Shown in pieces: positions 30,901 through 39,300 of a stretch of DNA of 64,000 nucleotides. The DNA lies in NCBI GenBank assembly GCA_905221605.1, contig CAJNDS010002780.1:62001-126000 (forward strand), written 5' to 3'. The DNA comes from Symbiodinium natans. Lineage: Eukaryota > Sar > Dinophyceae > Suessiales > Symbiodiniaceae. Both the position numbers and the translations under genes were made by a program. The notes beneath the pieces are model-generated. The model searched no databases. It saw nothing but the letters and a program-made list of their open reading frames with translations, and was not told the DNA's origin. Numbering within the stretch: position 1 is the first letter of the stretch; each line of letters opens with the position of its first letter.

Positions 30901-31867
30901 TGGCAGATTTTAGGGTTCAGGGTTTGGGGTTTAGGGTTTAGGATTTAGAGTTTAGGATTTAGGGTTTAGGATTTAGGGTTTGGGGTTTAGGGTTTAGGAT
31001 TTAGAGTTTAGGGTTTAGGGTTTGGGGTTGATTTGGGTCGTATGTGGCACACGGCCTTCCGGGGGACACCTTCCGCCCGCCATCTCTCGCCCCAATCTGC
31101 TGGGAAGCAGAGTGCGATCCAGTACGATGAGACCCCCCGGTCGGCTGGAATCCCCAAACCCTAATCCCTAATCCCTAACCCCTAAACCCTAAACCCTAAA
31201 CCCTAAACCCTAAACCCTAAGAAATTTGAATGCACAACCAACTCCAGCTGTGAAGTGCTACAGTCCTAAAGCCCTAGAGACCCTACGCGGGTACCAGGCT
31301 TCAGGGCTGTTCAGGCCTCCCACTCGAAACTTTGGGTTTAGGGTTTAGGGTTTAGGGTTTAGGGTTTAGGGTTTAGGGTTTAGGGTTTAGGGTTTAGGGT
31401 TTAGGGTTTAGGGTTTAGGGTTTAGGGTTTAGGGTTTAGGGTTTAGGGTGACTTGTTGCTCCCCCTTCTACTAATGGGGAGTATAATCTATATTCCCTAG
31501 TAAGGGTTGTTAGTAAAGGAGGGCCTGAACCCTAAGCTTGGGAGTTGACCCCAAAACCGACGTAGAGAACTGGCCACCTCAGTCAGCTCAGTCCAGACAT
31601 GTTCGGAAGATTACCTAGCCAAGTGAGGTCGCATCACCCCTTGACGGTTTAGGGCTTGGGGTTCCTAGCCCTAAACCCTAAACCCTAGACCCTAGACCCT
31701 AATCCTAAACCCTAAACCCAAAACCCTAAACCCTAAACCCTAAACCCTAAACCCTACAAACCCTAAGTTTGCTAAACCCCGCACCACAAACAGCCTCCGG
31801 AGGTTGCATCATGCTCCTGGCTGCTGCGATTTACTCCCCAATGCTGGGACTCGCGCGGCACATCTGA
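4619..31867 (+). CDS. Major facilitator superfamily transporter with giant repeat-filled introns
   Basis: A polytopic membrane transporter; the substrate cannot be told from sequence. Exons seen: 4619-4648 (tentative start, MDITVAAPPP), 5170-5241, 6611-6661, 7256-7319, 8783-8811, 11056-11097, 12454-12537, 13872-13925 and 14045-14082 (tentative), 15580-15638, 19908-19985, 21420-21461, 22104-22180, 24718-24785, 25264-25335, 25695-25796, 29110-29183, 31803-31867. MFS hallmarks are the TM2-loop2-3 motif around PLGYLSDRFDR, the TM7 segment LGGGITLKFYPLFY and the TM11 segment WAGSAAVGGVLVDRLGF. Phases from 21420 to the TGA at 31865-31867 agree at every join (1,0,2,2,2,1), using GT, GC and one GA donor. 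TM5-TM6 are not resolved. Introns reach 4 kb and carry telomere-type repeats. Confidence 0.85.
4860..4972. repeat. TTTAGGG array
   Basis: About 16 perfect 7-nt units between MFS exon candidates 1 and 2. Confidence 0.95.
5170..5241 (+). CDS. MFS exon, TM1 segment
   Basis: Acceptor ggccccag, 24 codons, GC donor (GCACCT). The peptide contains a hydrophobic helix (IYILMVLLWATDAISVGSLF) suited to TM1. Joining in phase 0 to the next exon gives SLFD-VYVADVAQ, as expected where TM1 runs into the first loop. An alternative GT donor lies at 5258. Confidence 0.65.
6073..6201. mobile_element. MITE-like element, family B
   Basis: Inverted ends TAGGACCCAA / TTGGGTCTAG, internal gttcccttctaatgcccttc and accaaaaagggcaccc. 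Further copies at 11810-11918 and 44349-44456. The internal layout (ggttccctt ... aaagggnnccctt) parallels family A. Confidence 0.6.
6403..6543. repeat. CCCTAAA array
   Basis: About 20 perfect units just before MFS exon 6611-6661. Confidence 0.95.
6611..6661 (+). CDS. MFS exon, TM1-TM2 loop
   Basis: Acceptor aagcccag; VYVADVAQSKGYAHPND; GC donor (GCCAAG) in phase 0. Without splicing the frame stops at 6673. The L/V-Y-V-x-D pattern followed by a short polar loop precedes TM2 in this MFS group. Confidence 0.65.
7256..7319 (+). CDS. MFS exon, TM2
   Basis: 21 codons plus one base; EFIGFLESVRGLTAFAAAFP then LG, donor GTTTTT. The E-S-x-x-G-L and A-x-P-x-G pattern is typical of TM2 just before the D-R motif of MFS proteins. 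The start could be 7250, 7256 or 7259, since three in-frame AGs lie close together. Confidence 0.8.
7336..7430. repeat. GGGGTTGTA 9-nt array
   Basis: About ten units of a 9-nt variant starting almost at the donor of MFS exon 7256-7319. Confidence 0.88.
7690..7868. mobile_element. MITE-like element, family D
   Basis: Longer copy of the 57363-57503 family, in an MFS intron; interior partly AT-rich. Confidence 0.58.
8783..8811 (+). CDS. MFS exon, loop 2-3 motif A
   Basis: 29-bp exon after acceptor cccaaag. With the G carried over it reads GYLSDRFDRL, the MFS motif A (G-x-L-[SA]-D-R). Donor GTGGCG gives phase 0. A longer version ending at 8834 is possible but would shift the next join out of frame. 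Confidence 0.75.
8862..8958. repeat. TTTAGGG array
   Basis: About 14 perfect units following MFS exon 8783-8811. Confidence 0.93.
10125..10439. repeat. Array of about eight hairpin-forming repeats
   Basis: Degenerate copies of GTGCGGCATGACCCATGCGC followed by CGCGAG at 10125, 10195, 10244, 10283, 10325, 10373, 10399 (truncated) and 10414. GCGGC pairs with GCCGC around an ATGACCCAT core, so each copy can fold. Spacing is 30-70 bp. Not related to the telomere-type repeats. Confidence 0.8.
10564..10662. repeat. CCCTACAA array passing into CCCTAAA
   Basis: About six CCCTACAA units, then CCCTAAA units; a local 8-nt variant next to the standard repeat. Confidence 0.88.
11056..11097 (+). CDS. MFS exon, start of TM3
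   Basis: 14 codons, VLRLCGITCGLAGA, after acceptor tttgag, donor GTGGCC in phase 0. The V-L-R-x-G start of TM3 directly follows motif A in MFS proteins. The exon could extend to 11131, but then TM3 would be cut short by polar residues. Confidence 0.65.
11810..11918. mobile_element. MITE-like element, family B
   Basis: Copy of the 6073-6201 element with ends TAGGACCCAG / TTGGGTCTGG; lies in the MFS intron before exon 12454. Confidence 0.6.
12454..12537 (+). CDS. MFS exon, TM3 end and TM4
   Basis: 28 codons, acceptor caaaaag, donor GTTTGG, phase 0 both sides. It contains the hydrophobic stretch LLLGWLHWLAVGLALYALFF, which fits the end of TM3, a short loop and TM4. Another frame is also open and hydrophobic; the chosen one agrees with the phase of the upstream exon. 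Confidence 0.6.
13872..13925 (+). CDS. Tentative MFS exon, TM4-TM5 loop
   Basis: Acceptor acacccag, 18 codons (NPITELQPELEGHSKTFA), donor GTTTCG, phase 0. Position and phase fit the loop after TM4, but the peptide is not clearly MFS-like. Confidence 0.4.
14045..14082 (+). CDS. Tentative MFS exon, loop 4-5
   Basis: Acceptor gtcaccag; phase 0 reads VPAGAARTAAYA, close to the D-S-V-P-x-G-x-R segment many MFS proteins carry before TM5; donor GTGCTT. A second frame (SLRVLLARPPMQ) is also open. The outgoing phase does not match the next exon, so a donor or microexon is missing. Confidence 0.42.
15580..15638 (+). CDS. MFS exon, start of TM5
   Basis: Acceptor tatcgagcag, donor GTAAGG. In frame 3 it reads HEMARTTARAMGPCLQAFG, compatible with the A-x-x-x-G-P-x-[LV]-Q segment at the start of TM5. 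It needs one base from the upstream exon. Confidence 0.5.
15872..15980. mobile_element. MITE-like element, family A
   Basis: Terminal inverted repeats GTAGCCCAGT...ACTGGGCTAC, 109 bp, internal segment ggttcccttgtaaagtagcc...aaaaggggtgccctta. Related copies at 42867-43064 and 45168-45270. No coding capacity. Confidence 0.7.
16980..17218. repeat. TTTTAGGG array with TTTAGGG interruptions
   Basis: About 28 units, mostly the 8-nt variant, in an MFS intron. Confidence 0.92.
17899..17924. repeat. Short perfect hairpin
   Basis: GAGCACGAAG and CTTCGTGCTC are perfect 10-bp arms around a 6-nt loop (agttag), located right after a CCCTAAA block. Function unknown. Confidence 0.6.
18078..18295. repeat. 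Cluster of short palindromic GGCCTT...AAGGGGCC units
   Basis: At least five degenerate units such as GGGCCTTCTCCATAAGGGGC, each able to fold, in 200 bp. They explain the open frame on the opposite strand here. Confidence 0.6.
19640..19863. repeat. CCCTAAA array with CCCTATA and CCCTGAA patches
   Basis: Over 200 bp before MFS exon 19908-19985; variants occur in runs rather than singly. Confidence 0.9.
19908..19985 (+). CDS. MFS exon, central cytoplasmic loop
   Basis: Strong acceptor (ctctggcccttgcgcag). The middle frame gives a Gly/Ser-rich linker (GSSGGSGSSAAPLASSEISR), what one expects between TM6 and TM7; donor GTTTCG. The exon-like piece 16156-16203 (RVSKPSGDYRERDPP) has the right phase to precede it. 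Confidence 0.5.
20580..20708. repeat. GCT/GTT trinucleotide microsatellite
   Basis: Degenerate (GCTGCT/GTTGTT)n tract; it creates apparent Leu/Val- or Thr/Ser-rich frames on both strands that should not be called genes. Confidence 0.75.
20868..20974. mobile_element. MITE-like element, family C
   Basis: Ends GCTTAAGAACCCCC and GGGGGTTCTTAGGCAAATAG with the shared inner motif ccttgtaagggcaa. Copies at 57043-57144 and 63861-63964; the last shows the full end CTACTATTTGCTTAAGAACC. Confidence 0.62.
21420..21461 (+). CDS. MFS exon, TM7
   Basis: Acceptor ccctgcgcag followed by G, incoming phase 1, VIAAFNITFMLGG, donor GTGCCC, outgoing phase 1. Joined to the next exon it makes the TM7 G-G-G-[IM]-T-[LV]-K-F motif of this MFS group. 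Confidence 0.8.
21945..22098. repeat. CCCTAAA/CCCCAAA/CCCTGAA array ending at an exon
   Basis: Repeat runs up to six bases before the acceptor of MFS exon 22104-22180; a second array (22195-22288) starts 15 bp after the exon donor. Confidence 0.92.
22104..22180 (+). CDS. MFS exon, TM7 end and TM8 start
   Basis: Acceptor tccctgcgcag. ITLKFYPLFYHREYGLSDVQ then ICWIM. The K-F-[FY]-P-L-F-[FY] motif followed by Y-x-L-[ST] is characteristic. Donor GC (GCAGGC) gives phase 0. Confidence 0.82.
22660..24250. other. AT-rich, largely repeat-free island in MFS intron
   Basis: About 1.6 kb with few telomere-type units. Contains a degenerate TTGGCTTC repeat (22950-23190), a GAGAGA run (23385) and TA/TG dinucleotide tracts (23895-23940). 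Short frames here are compositional; no gene recognised. Confidence 0.6.
24718..24785 (+). CDS. MFS exon, loop 8-9
   Basis: Follows a poly-G run and acceptor ccctggcag (or gtcag at 24721-24723). It includes GGTKQLARLFGR, the loop 8-9 equivalent of motif A (L-[AS]-x-x-F-G-R). A GA donor (GAGTGG) puts it in phase 2, matching the next exon exactly; a GT donor two bases later would not. Confidence 0.72.
24789..24898. repeat. TTTAGGG array
   Basis: About 15 units beginning four bases after MFS exon 24718-24785. Confidence 0.93.
25264..25335 (+). CDS. MFS exon, TM9
   Basis: Acceptor cgggcccag. Frame TRCRRAVAVLTLHLIGVGFL then CLDE: basic turn followed by a hydrophobic helix. Donor GTTCAG, phase 2. 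Confidence 0.75.
   Translation, partial: DALPEGCRGAHAAPDWRRLSVPG
25695..25796 (+). CDS. MFS exon, TM10 region
   Basis: Largest MFS exon, 33 codons, acceptor ctctccgag, GC donor (GCTTAG), phase 2 on both sides. It reads FNFIITRPLGWNLFNFEVRP and then IATNAHFALNTAA. Basic, aromatic and Asn positions fit the TM10 segment preceding the W-x-G-S-A motif. Confidence 0.75.
26581..27018 (+). CDS. Unrecognised coding-like segment inside MFS intron
   Basis: An open frame of about 145 codons free of telomere-type repeats, with balanced codon use, ending in TGA. It starts after an AG (cctcctcag at 26589) rather than at an ATG. Contains Trp-rich and charged segments (e.g. HEQWWERLPLPNFRNHMVTH) but no motif I know. 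Probably an exon or gene remnant captured in the intron 25797-29109. Confidence 0.35.
   Translation, partial: PPQQTSIPRTGGVKSGGRNKDWQKGETVIATVKRAQETMSQILFNAHEQWWERLPLPNFRNHMVTHNLNELSTAGVTWQLGLYGPKAKPVRAINCADPSLRRIVYGSIVPKLMARLAEGSLFRRAFDQQEATIDLDKPEISRFLW
27460..27785. other. Second AT-rich island in MFS intron
   Basis: About 320 bp, rich in ATAGTA/ACTAAT-like words, no coding frame and no telomere-type repeat. Confidence 0.55.
28631..28972. repeat. Long inverted repeat with CCCTAAA-rich loop
   Basis: Arms 28631-28710 and 28887-28972 are imperfect reverse complements (shared segments include GGGGTTCGTGGCTGAAGCCG and GCCTCCATTCAGGCAT). The 176-bp loop is degenerate CCCTAAA/CCCCAAA repeat. 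Confidence 0.8.
29110..29183 (+). CDS. MFS exon, TM11
   Basis: Acceptor cttatgag; WAGSAAVGGVLVDRLGFRSS then FAVT; GC donor (GCAGGG), phase 1. The G-S-A-x-x-G-G-x-L-x-D-[KR]-x-G-[YF] motif is diagnostic for this MFS group. Confidence 0.85.
29470..29834 (+). pseudogene. Unrecognised gene-like fragment in the last MFS intron
   Basis: Two overlapping open frames read like protein: an upstream one (KPKLLDFLPDLLPEAHQWLK) and a downstream one in another frame (SAIPTKVTSRLLEEFEERWA, then AHGKRAKNWKPESDKIQDW). The shift between them around 29560 suggests a frameshifted or spliced remnant. No family recognised; no repeats inside. Confidence 0.35.
29884..30430. repeat. Long degenerate TTTTAGGG array
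   Basis: About 540 bp of the 8-nt variant with point changes (TTTTGGGG, TTTTCGGG), the largest single repeat field of the window, in the last MFS intron. Confidence 0.9.
31332..31449. repeat. TTTAGGG array
   Basis: About 17 perfect units in the last MFS intron. Confidence 0.95.
31803..31867 (+). CDS. MFS terminal exon, TM12 and stop
   Basis: Acceptor ctccggag, incoming phase 1, CIMLLAAAIYSPMLGLARHI, TGA at 31865-31867. A single C-terminal helix and a short basic tail end the protein. Confidence 0.82.
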
Positions 31868-33343
31868 GAGCCCGAAAATGCTTGGGGAATTAGGGTTTAG
31901 GGTTTAGGGTTTGTAGGGTTTATAGCGTTTATAGGGTTTATGGGGTTTATAGGGTGTATAGGATTCATAAGGTGTATTGGTTGAAAGCCCCTGGTCATTC
32001 CGGCTCTCTACCATTACGGTTCCCTCAAAAGTAGGCTTTGTAGGGTTTGCGAAAAGTTGGGTACCTTGGACCTGATTCCTAGTCGTAGTGGGTGATTCTT
32101 ACAAACCCCGTAGACGATTCTGAAGCCCCAAACCCTAATCCCTAAAGCCCAGACCCTGAATTCCCTAAAGCCTAAACCCACCTGTATAGGTCACCAGCCA
32201 GAATTAGTTTGGGTTGTTCAGGTAGGGCTCTGGGTTTGAGGTTCAAGGATCAACCCTAAAAACGCCCGAGAACTCTAAACCCTAAGCTGCAGTCACCCAA
32301 AACCTTGAACCCTAACCCCTAAACCCTAAACCCTAAACCCTAAACCCTAAAGCCTAAACCCTAAACCCTAAACCCTAAACCCTAAACCCTAAACCCTAAA
32401 CCCTAAACCCTAAACCCTAAACCCTAAACCCAAACCCCTAAACCCAAAACCCTAAACCCTAAACCCTAAACCCTAAACCCTAAACCCTAAACCCTAAACC
32501 CTAAACCCTAAACCCTAAACCCTAAACCCTAAACCCTAAACCCTGACAGTCAGGGTTCCCTGCTTCCCTGAGTAACATGCAAAAGCGAAGCATGGTAGAA
32601 GCTAGAAAAACCCAAGCCTTAGGTGATTTGAGTAGGGTTTAGGGTTTAGGGTTTAGGGTTTAGGGTTTAGGGTTTAGGGTTTACTACCTCACACAAGAAA
32701 CCAAGGGATTGAAGGGACAGGGGTGTAAAGGCCCCATGCTCTCTTGTTAGGGCCTCGTTAGGGTTTAGGGTTTGGGGGTTTTGAATTCCGTACCTTGAAC
32801 CCCCTAAACCCTAAACCCTAAACCCTAAACCCTAAACCCTAAACCCTAAACCCCCTTTGTCAAGAGACGAAAGGAGGGACACCTTATAATGGACCTTAGG
32901 GCCTTCAAGCCCAAAGGTGCGCGTAGAACCTCGCCGGCCCTGAACTCAGCCCGAAAGCCCCAAACCTTAAGCACGACGTCGCTAAGCCCGAAGGCCTGTG
33001 ACTCCAAAGCGCGCTAAACCCTATAACCCCAAAACCCTGAGCCTTGAACCCTAAACCCTAGACCCAAACACCCCAAACCCGAAACCCTCAATCGACAAGC
33101 CGGATCCGTACACGTCCGGCCGACAGCACGTCTGCCAGCGTCTCTCCCGCAACATATGGGTGTAGCTGAAGGTAATTGTTATGCTTTAAGCTTAATTCGA
33201 GTTTTCAGAAATTGGGCTCTTTAGGAGTTACAGCAGGACCACTTTACCCCTTGAACCCTTCAGTCAACACACCGATCGCTCACCCCACAGCCTTCCCCCC
33301 GTGATCATTACCAAAGCTGGGGTGACCTCGCGTGTCTCTCGCC
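31868..33343. other. Intergenic gap between MFS and LRR genes
   Basis: Mostly CCCTAAA/TTTAGGG blocks (the longest, 32318-32544), with a poorly conserved TTTATAGGG stretch at 31905-31990. An exon-like frame at 33080-33163 (PDPYTSGRQHVCQRLSRNIW then a stop) is unassigned. Possible trans-splice acceptor AGs lie just before the LRR start, but no TATA-like or other promoter signal was recognised. Confidence 0.4.
32318..32544. repeat. CCCTAAA array
   Basis: Over 30 units, nearly perfect, in the MFS-LRR intergenic gap. Confidence 0.95.
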
Positions 33344-33388
33344 ATGCCGCCCAAGAAGAAGCCGCAGAAAGCGGAGGCGGCAACAGGG
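33344..33388 (+). CDS. LRR gene first exon (start codon)
   Basis: ATG in context ctctcgccATGCCG opens MPPKKKPQKAEAATG, then GT donor (GTAGTG) in phase 0. The Lys/Pro-rich start is reminiscent of a basic N-terminal tail. No earlier in-frame ATG is close. Confidence 0.72.
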
Positions 33389-36300
33389 GTAGTGAACCCT
33401 GTGCCCCTTTTACAATTGAGGATGAGGGGTTCAGGTTCAGGGTTTAAGGTTTAGGGTTTAGGGTTGAGGTTCACCGGGGAACCACAGGGGTTGGTTGAGG
33501 GTTTACGGTTTAGGGGTTTCGTGTGTTCAGGCTACGCCCCCGAGCTGTTGCACCTCTGAGCCCTCCACCACGAGACCCCCAAACTCTAAACCCCCTATCC
33601 TCTAAACCCTGAACCAGCCCTGATGCCCAAAATCCCCGAAGCCCTTGACCCTAAACCCTAGAAATTCGAAAGAAGTTCCCGCAACCCTAAACCCTAAACC
33701 CTAAACCCTAAACCCCTAAACCCCTAAACCCTAAACCCTGCAGCCGCGAACCTCCTTCTGGATCCTTTGGCCCTGAACATCATCCCCCCCCCCCCCCCCC
33801 CGGCCCATGAAATCGCAAGATGCCACCCTAAACCCCAAGAGCGGAAGCCCCAAAACCCCAAGTCCTTAGGTTGTTGGCTTAGGGCTTGGAAGAAACCCTA
33901 AGCCCTAAACCAGAAACCCTAAACACCTAAACCCCTAAACCCCTAAACCCTAAACCCTTAGCTGCGCAGGGTGAGGTCGATGTCTTCGACGAGTTCCTCA
34001 AGAAGTACAATAAGAACCAAAGGGACCGCGGAGTTGAAGGGGCCTGGGTTTTTGGGCTTCGGGTTTTGAGTTTCTGTTGCTAGGGGTTTAGTGTGTAGGT
34101 TGTGAGGACTTTACCCTAAACCCTAAACCCTAAACCCTAAACCTCGAACCCTAAACCCTAAACCCTAAACCCTAAACCCTAAACCCTAAACCCTAAACCC
34201 TAAACCCTAAACCCTAAACCCTAAACCTCGAACCCTAAACCCTAAACCCTAAACCCTAAACCCCTAGGCGTGTAGGCTTGGGGTCTTTCGGGTTTGTGGC
34301 CTGGTGCCTGCCTCCGGTAACTCTCCGAACTCCAAGTCGCTCGTCCTAGTCTTTGCGAGACTCTGGATTTCGGTTTCTCAGGGTTTCGGGGTTGGGATGT
34401 CTCCCCTGAGACTAACTGTCCTGAAAAAGGGATTATCGTACCCCCTATTGTAATCCCTACTAAGGACTGTTAAACCCTAAACCCTAAACCCTAAACCCTA
34501 AACCCTAAACCCTAAACCCTTGTTAGTAGAAGGGGGAACATCCCAAGGTTTAGAACCTTGGGGTTGCCCTTGACCGCAAGAACTCAGAGATTTCTGGTCT
34601 GAAATGGTTCTAAACCTTGGGATGTTCCCCCTTCTACTAACAAGGGTTTAGGGTTTAGGGTTTAGGGTTTAGGGCTCAAGTGCAGGTGTTTGGGGGCTGC
34701 TGAGTAATTATGTTTCAGGATGGTCAACCTAAACCCTGAACCCCGAAACGACTTTGTCTGTCATGCTGGGTATGTTGGCTTGGGAGTTAGGGGTCAGTTT
34801 TCGCCGGAGGTTGTAGGACTCTTGCCCTTAAACCCCAAACACTGAGCCCTCCTAAACCCTGGGGACTGGATTTCTGACGCCTTAGGCCAGGCCCTGGGAC
34901 GCTGAAAGGCCACTTTTTTGGAAACCTTGTGCTTCTTGTTTAGCCCTAAACCCTAAACCCTAAACCCTAAACCCTTTGTGGTGAGTCTTGCGGTTCCCCC
35001 CCCATGAGGGGGCTCTCTGGCTTTGCCGGGTCTCTCTTATTCAGGGGCCGCTGAAGCTATGAAAACCCCAAAACCCTAAACCCTAAACCTTAAACCCTAA
35101 ACCCTGAACCCTAAACCCTAAACCCCTCCCCCCTGGCCTTCTACGAGTGGCCTTGAAATTCATTCAATAAAGAGCCTACGAAGGCGCCCTTGGCCTAGAC
35201 CCTCAAAGAGAATAGTACTGGTGGAGGGCGGGGCTACAAAGCTACGCGGGGGCGCGCCAGATTTTTTGAGAAAAGGCGCACTCCCGCACCTCAAACCCTA
35301 AACCCCACACCCTCAGCCTGAACCCCAAACCTTAAAACAAAACCTGTTTTAAAAGGATCCTAACGAACAGGGAGCCCCAAGAATACGGCAGGAATATAAC
35401 GGGACTGGAGGATAATACAAAGACCCTGGTAGGTATATTCCTTTCCCACACCTCAAGCCCCAAACCTCAAACCTCAAACCCTAAACCACAAACCTTAAAA
35501 GATCCTATTGTATTCCTACTATACTCTTGCGGTTCTTCCATGAAAGTCCCGTTATTCCGTTATACGACGCATGGGTTTAAATGTAGGGTTTAGGGTTTAG
35601 GGCTAGGGTTAGGGTTTAGGCTTGGGGTTAACAGGTTTCGCGGACCCAGGGTCTAGGATTACAGGATGACCTTGGGCTTAGGCTTTGAGGGATTGGGGGG
35701 GGGGGGGGGTTGCGTAGTTAGGGAACCCCTTGTTGATCCTTGTTGGGCCAGCTGAGTTTCCATGAGAGCTAGGATTTGCGTTGACCTCAAAACCAAACGT
35801 AGAGGGTTTTAAGGAACCCAACTGTTCAGGGCTCTGGGTATTTAGGGTTCATGTTCTTCAAGGTCCCCAAAAACTCCGGAAAAAGCCTAGCAACCGTGAG
35901 TTTCTGTAGAATCCTCCCCCTAAACCCGAAACCCTAAGCCCTAAATCCTAAACCCTAAGCCCTAGTTAAACTGAAAACCGAAGGAGTTCGAAGTCCCAAA
36001 GATCTTGCGAGTTCAAGAGATCCTGCAGAAGATGGTTGAAGCCTTAGTTTTTTGGGTTGACGGGCGAGGGATCACGGGTTCACCCTGGACCCTAAACCTT
36101 GAACCCTGAACCTAGACCCTAAACCTGAGGGTTCAGGGTTAAGGGGTTCAGAGTTTTGGAGTCTAGTGTTTGGGGGTTTACAGTTTTGGTTTCAGGGTCT
36201 TGGGTTCAGGGCTTAGGGGTCGCGAACTTAGAGTTGACAAGAACTTCTGGTCAGTAGTTCTCGAGATAGCTTTGTTTGCGAAGGCGAAGAGCTTAAAGTC

Positions 36301-39300
36301 TGATATCTTGATCATCACCTGTCGTCGCATGGTCTGAACAAAAAGCCTTGTGCGTAGGTGTCAAACAGATGTCTGATAGATCCGTGAGCCAGGCCTCAAT
36401 GGAGGGGCAAGTTGTAATGGCCTGAAGGCGATCTTCCCTATACCCGAGCCCCTAAACCCCAAACCCTTTACCCGAAGCCAGAAGCCCTAAGCCCGAAGCC
36501 TCAAGCCCCAGGCCCTAGGCCCCAGGCCCCAGGCCCTAGGCCCTAGGCCACAAGCCCAGACCATCCTAAGTTTACAACGGCCTGGCCAATTTACAGGGTG
36601 CATCGGGCCGTTAGGTTTTAGATTCTTGGGGTTTTCGGGATTAGGGTTTAGGCCATAGGCCCTGTGATCAACCCCAGACCCTACACCCCGAAAACTACTT
36701 GAGGATTTCGAGTTTAGGGTTAGGGTTTAGGGTTTAGGGTTTAGGGTTTAGGGTTTAGGGTTTAGGGTTTAGGGTTTAGGGTTTAGGGTTTAGGGTTTAG
36801 AGTTAGGGTTTAGGGGCCTGTGCCTTTTTAGACCCGCAACCCCCGAGGAAGAGGGCGAGGAGATGAAATGCTGGAATTTCGACTCAGAGTTCCCGCCTCA
36901 GGTGGAAGCTGGGTTTCGGGTTCAGGGTTTGGGGTTCAGGGTTCCCGTAAACCCTAAACCCTAAACCCTAAACACTAAACCCTTCTGTGTCATTTAGTTT
37001 GGGGCGTAGGCTTTGGGATTTGAAGTTTAGGGGTTTGGCTTTTTTGAGTTGCGGGCTTTAGAATTTTTAATGGTTTGGGGCTTAGGGGCGGGGATTTAAC
37101 CCCTAAACCTCTTTTTCCTAATCTACACATAAAGCTTGATGGCCCCGGTGGGCCGCAAATTTTGCCCGCGAACCAGGCTAATGCTTTTGTTTAGGGTTTA
37201 GGGTTTAGGGTTTAGGGTTTATAGGGTTTAGGGTTCAGGGTTTAGGGTTTAGGGTTTAGGGTTGCCGGGTTCGTCGGCATGGCGGCCACTGCCGCTTCTG
37301 CACAGAGCTCATTGAGTGAGCTTTGTACCAACGCTCCTAGGCACCCTGGACGCTAAACCGTCCCTAAACCCTAAACCCTAAACCCTAAACCCTAAACCCT
37401 AAGCCCTAAGCCCTAAACCCTAAACCCTAAACCCATACTCCCGAAGTCCCCAACCCACTCCTCCGCCCTCCCACCCCCCTCCCCCCCCCGCCTCCTCCCG
37501 CCCCCTTCAAATCCCGACGCGAGGAGCCTAAACCCCGAACCCCGATTACGCCCTACCTTCTCGAGTTCTTTAATCACGATAAGCCCTAAAACCACCTAAA
37601 GCCCTGAACCCTCAAGCCCCTAAACCCTAGATCCCTACCAACCCTAACTCCCTAAACACCATAAACCCTCTAAACCCTAAACTCCCTAAGCTCCCTAAGC
37701 TCCCCAAACCCTAAACTCCCCAAACCCCAAACTCTAAGCCCTAAAGCACTTAAACCCTAAACCCTACAACCCCCACACTCCCCCAACCCTACAGTGCCCA
37801 ATCCCTAAACTCTGCAAACCATCAACCTTAAACCCTACCAGCCGAAACCCTAAACCCTTCACCCTAGACCCTGCACACCCTAAAGCCCTAAACCCTAAAC
37901 CCTAGACTCCCTGAACCCTAAACCCTGAACCCTACAAACCCTAAAGTCCTTAAACCCTAAACTCCTCAAACCCTAAGGCCTTAAACGCAGAACCCTAAAC
38001 TCCCCAAACCCTAAACGCTACAGACCCTAAAGTCTTTAAACCCCAAACTCCTCCAACCCTAAAGTCCTTAAACCCGAAACCTTAAACTCCCCAAACCCTA
38101 ACCCCACAAAACCAAAAGTCCTGAAATCCTAAACTCCTCAAACCCTAAAGTCCTTAAACCCGCCGAAACCCTAACCCCACAAAGCCTGAAGTCCTGAAAC
38201 CCTAAACTCCTCAAACACTAAAGTCCTTAATTAAACCCTAAACCCTAAACTCCCAGAATCCCCATATAGGCAAGGTTCTGGAATGAGCAAACTCTTCGGG
38301 TTTGACTGGTGGGATGGCTTCCTGCGACGTTTCCACGCATGTCCCAAGTATTGAACACAAATCCACACATTTTGACACTAGGTGGTCGATTCTAAGGGCT
38401 ATAAGGTCGTTGCATTCCTTGTCTGCCTTCCAGCTGGGTCTTCCAGATCTCTCGGCGCCGTCATGAGCGTGCGGAGCTGCAAGTAGCAGGAGTGCAAGGT
38501 CGTGCGCAAGATCGTGAATGCCATCGTCCGGCATCAAGATGCGTGCCGAGGCCGACTTGCGAATGATCGACGGGGACACAGATGACGCGGAGGCATCGGA
38601 AGATTCCGGGCCAGGTGTTGCGGTCACGGAGTACGTATTTGATTCGGCGCAACAAGGTTGCTGGGCCCCTATATTAACTACTCCTTGACTGGGCAGGCTG
38701 TGTCTGTGCGCCCTGACACATGTTGACATTTTGACGTGTTGTTTTTCTAGTAACATGCGCGAACCATTGATGAGGACATCATGCTGCATTTTGTGCGGGC
38801 TGCAGTCAGATTTGCTCGCCTGGCCACTCGCGTCACGCCCATCAGCTCAATCCTAAGGAAGGTTCGCCCGATCTGGAAAATGAAGGCCTCGTTTTTTTTC
38901 TCCGCTGCCCAAGAAGATCACACACCAGCATCCCCTGTCACGGACAGGACGTCATGCCTGAGAAAAACCTGAAAGCGGATGCCCATGCACTGAAGTCTCT
39001 TTTCAACCTGCACGTGCGACGCTTGATTGGGAAATATAGCAGTTCTGTCAGAACAACTCAGAACAAACTGAGGGCTGGCCAATCGTTGCAAGAATCATCG
39101 CTCGACAGAGCTTCAGCAGATCACGGTGCTCCGGATGAGTTAAACGTAACGTGGGCTGGCCGATCTTGGACATTTTTCTGGCGACATTTCTCTGTCCAAG
39201 TCGGTCTGAGGACTTGCTGGTGCGTCTGCCCGATGATTCTTTCCTGCGCGGGATGAGGGTCACCCCGAGGACGAGAAAGGCGCGGCTGCTATTTTCATGA

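Noticed and set aside
33080-33163. Frame reading PDPYTSGRQHVCQRLSRNIW then a stop
   Set aside because: Looks coding, but lies after the MFS stop and before the LRR start with no partner exon; kept only as a note.
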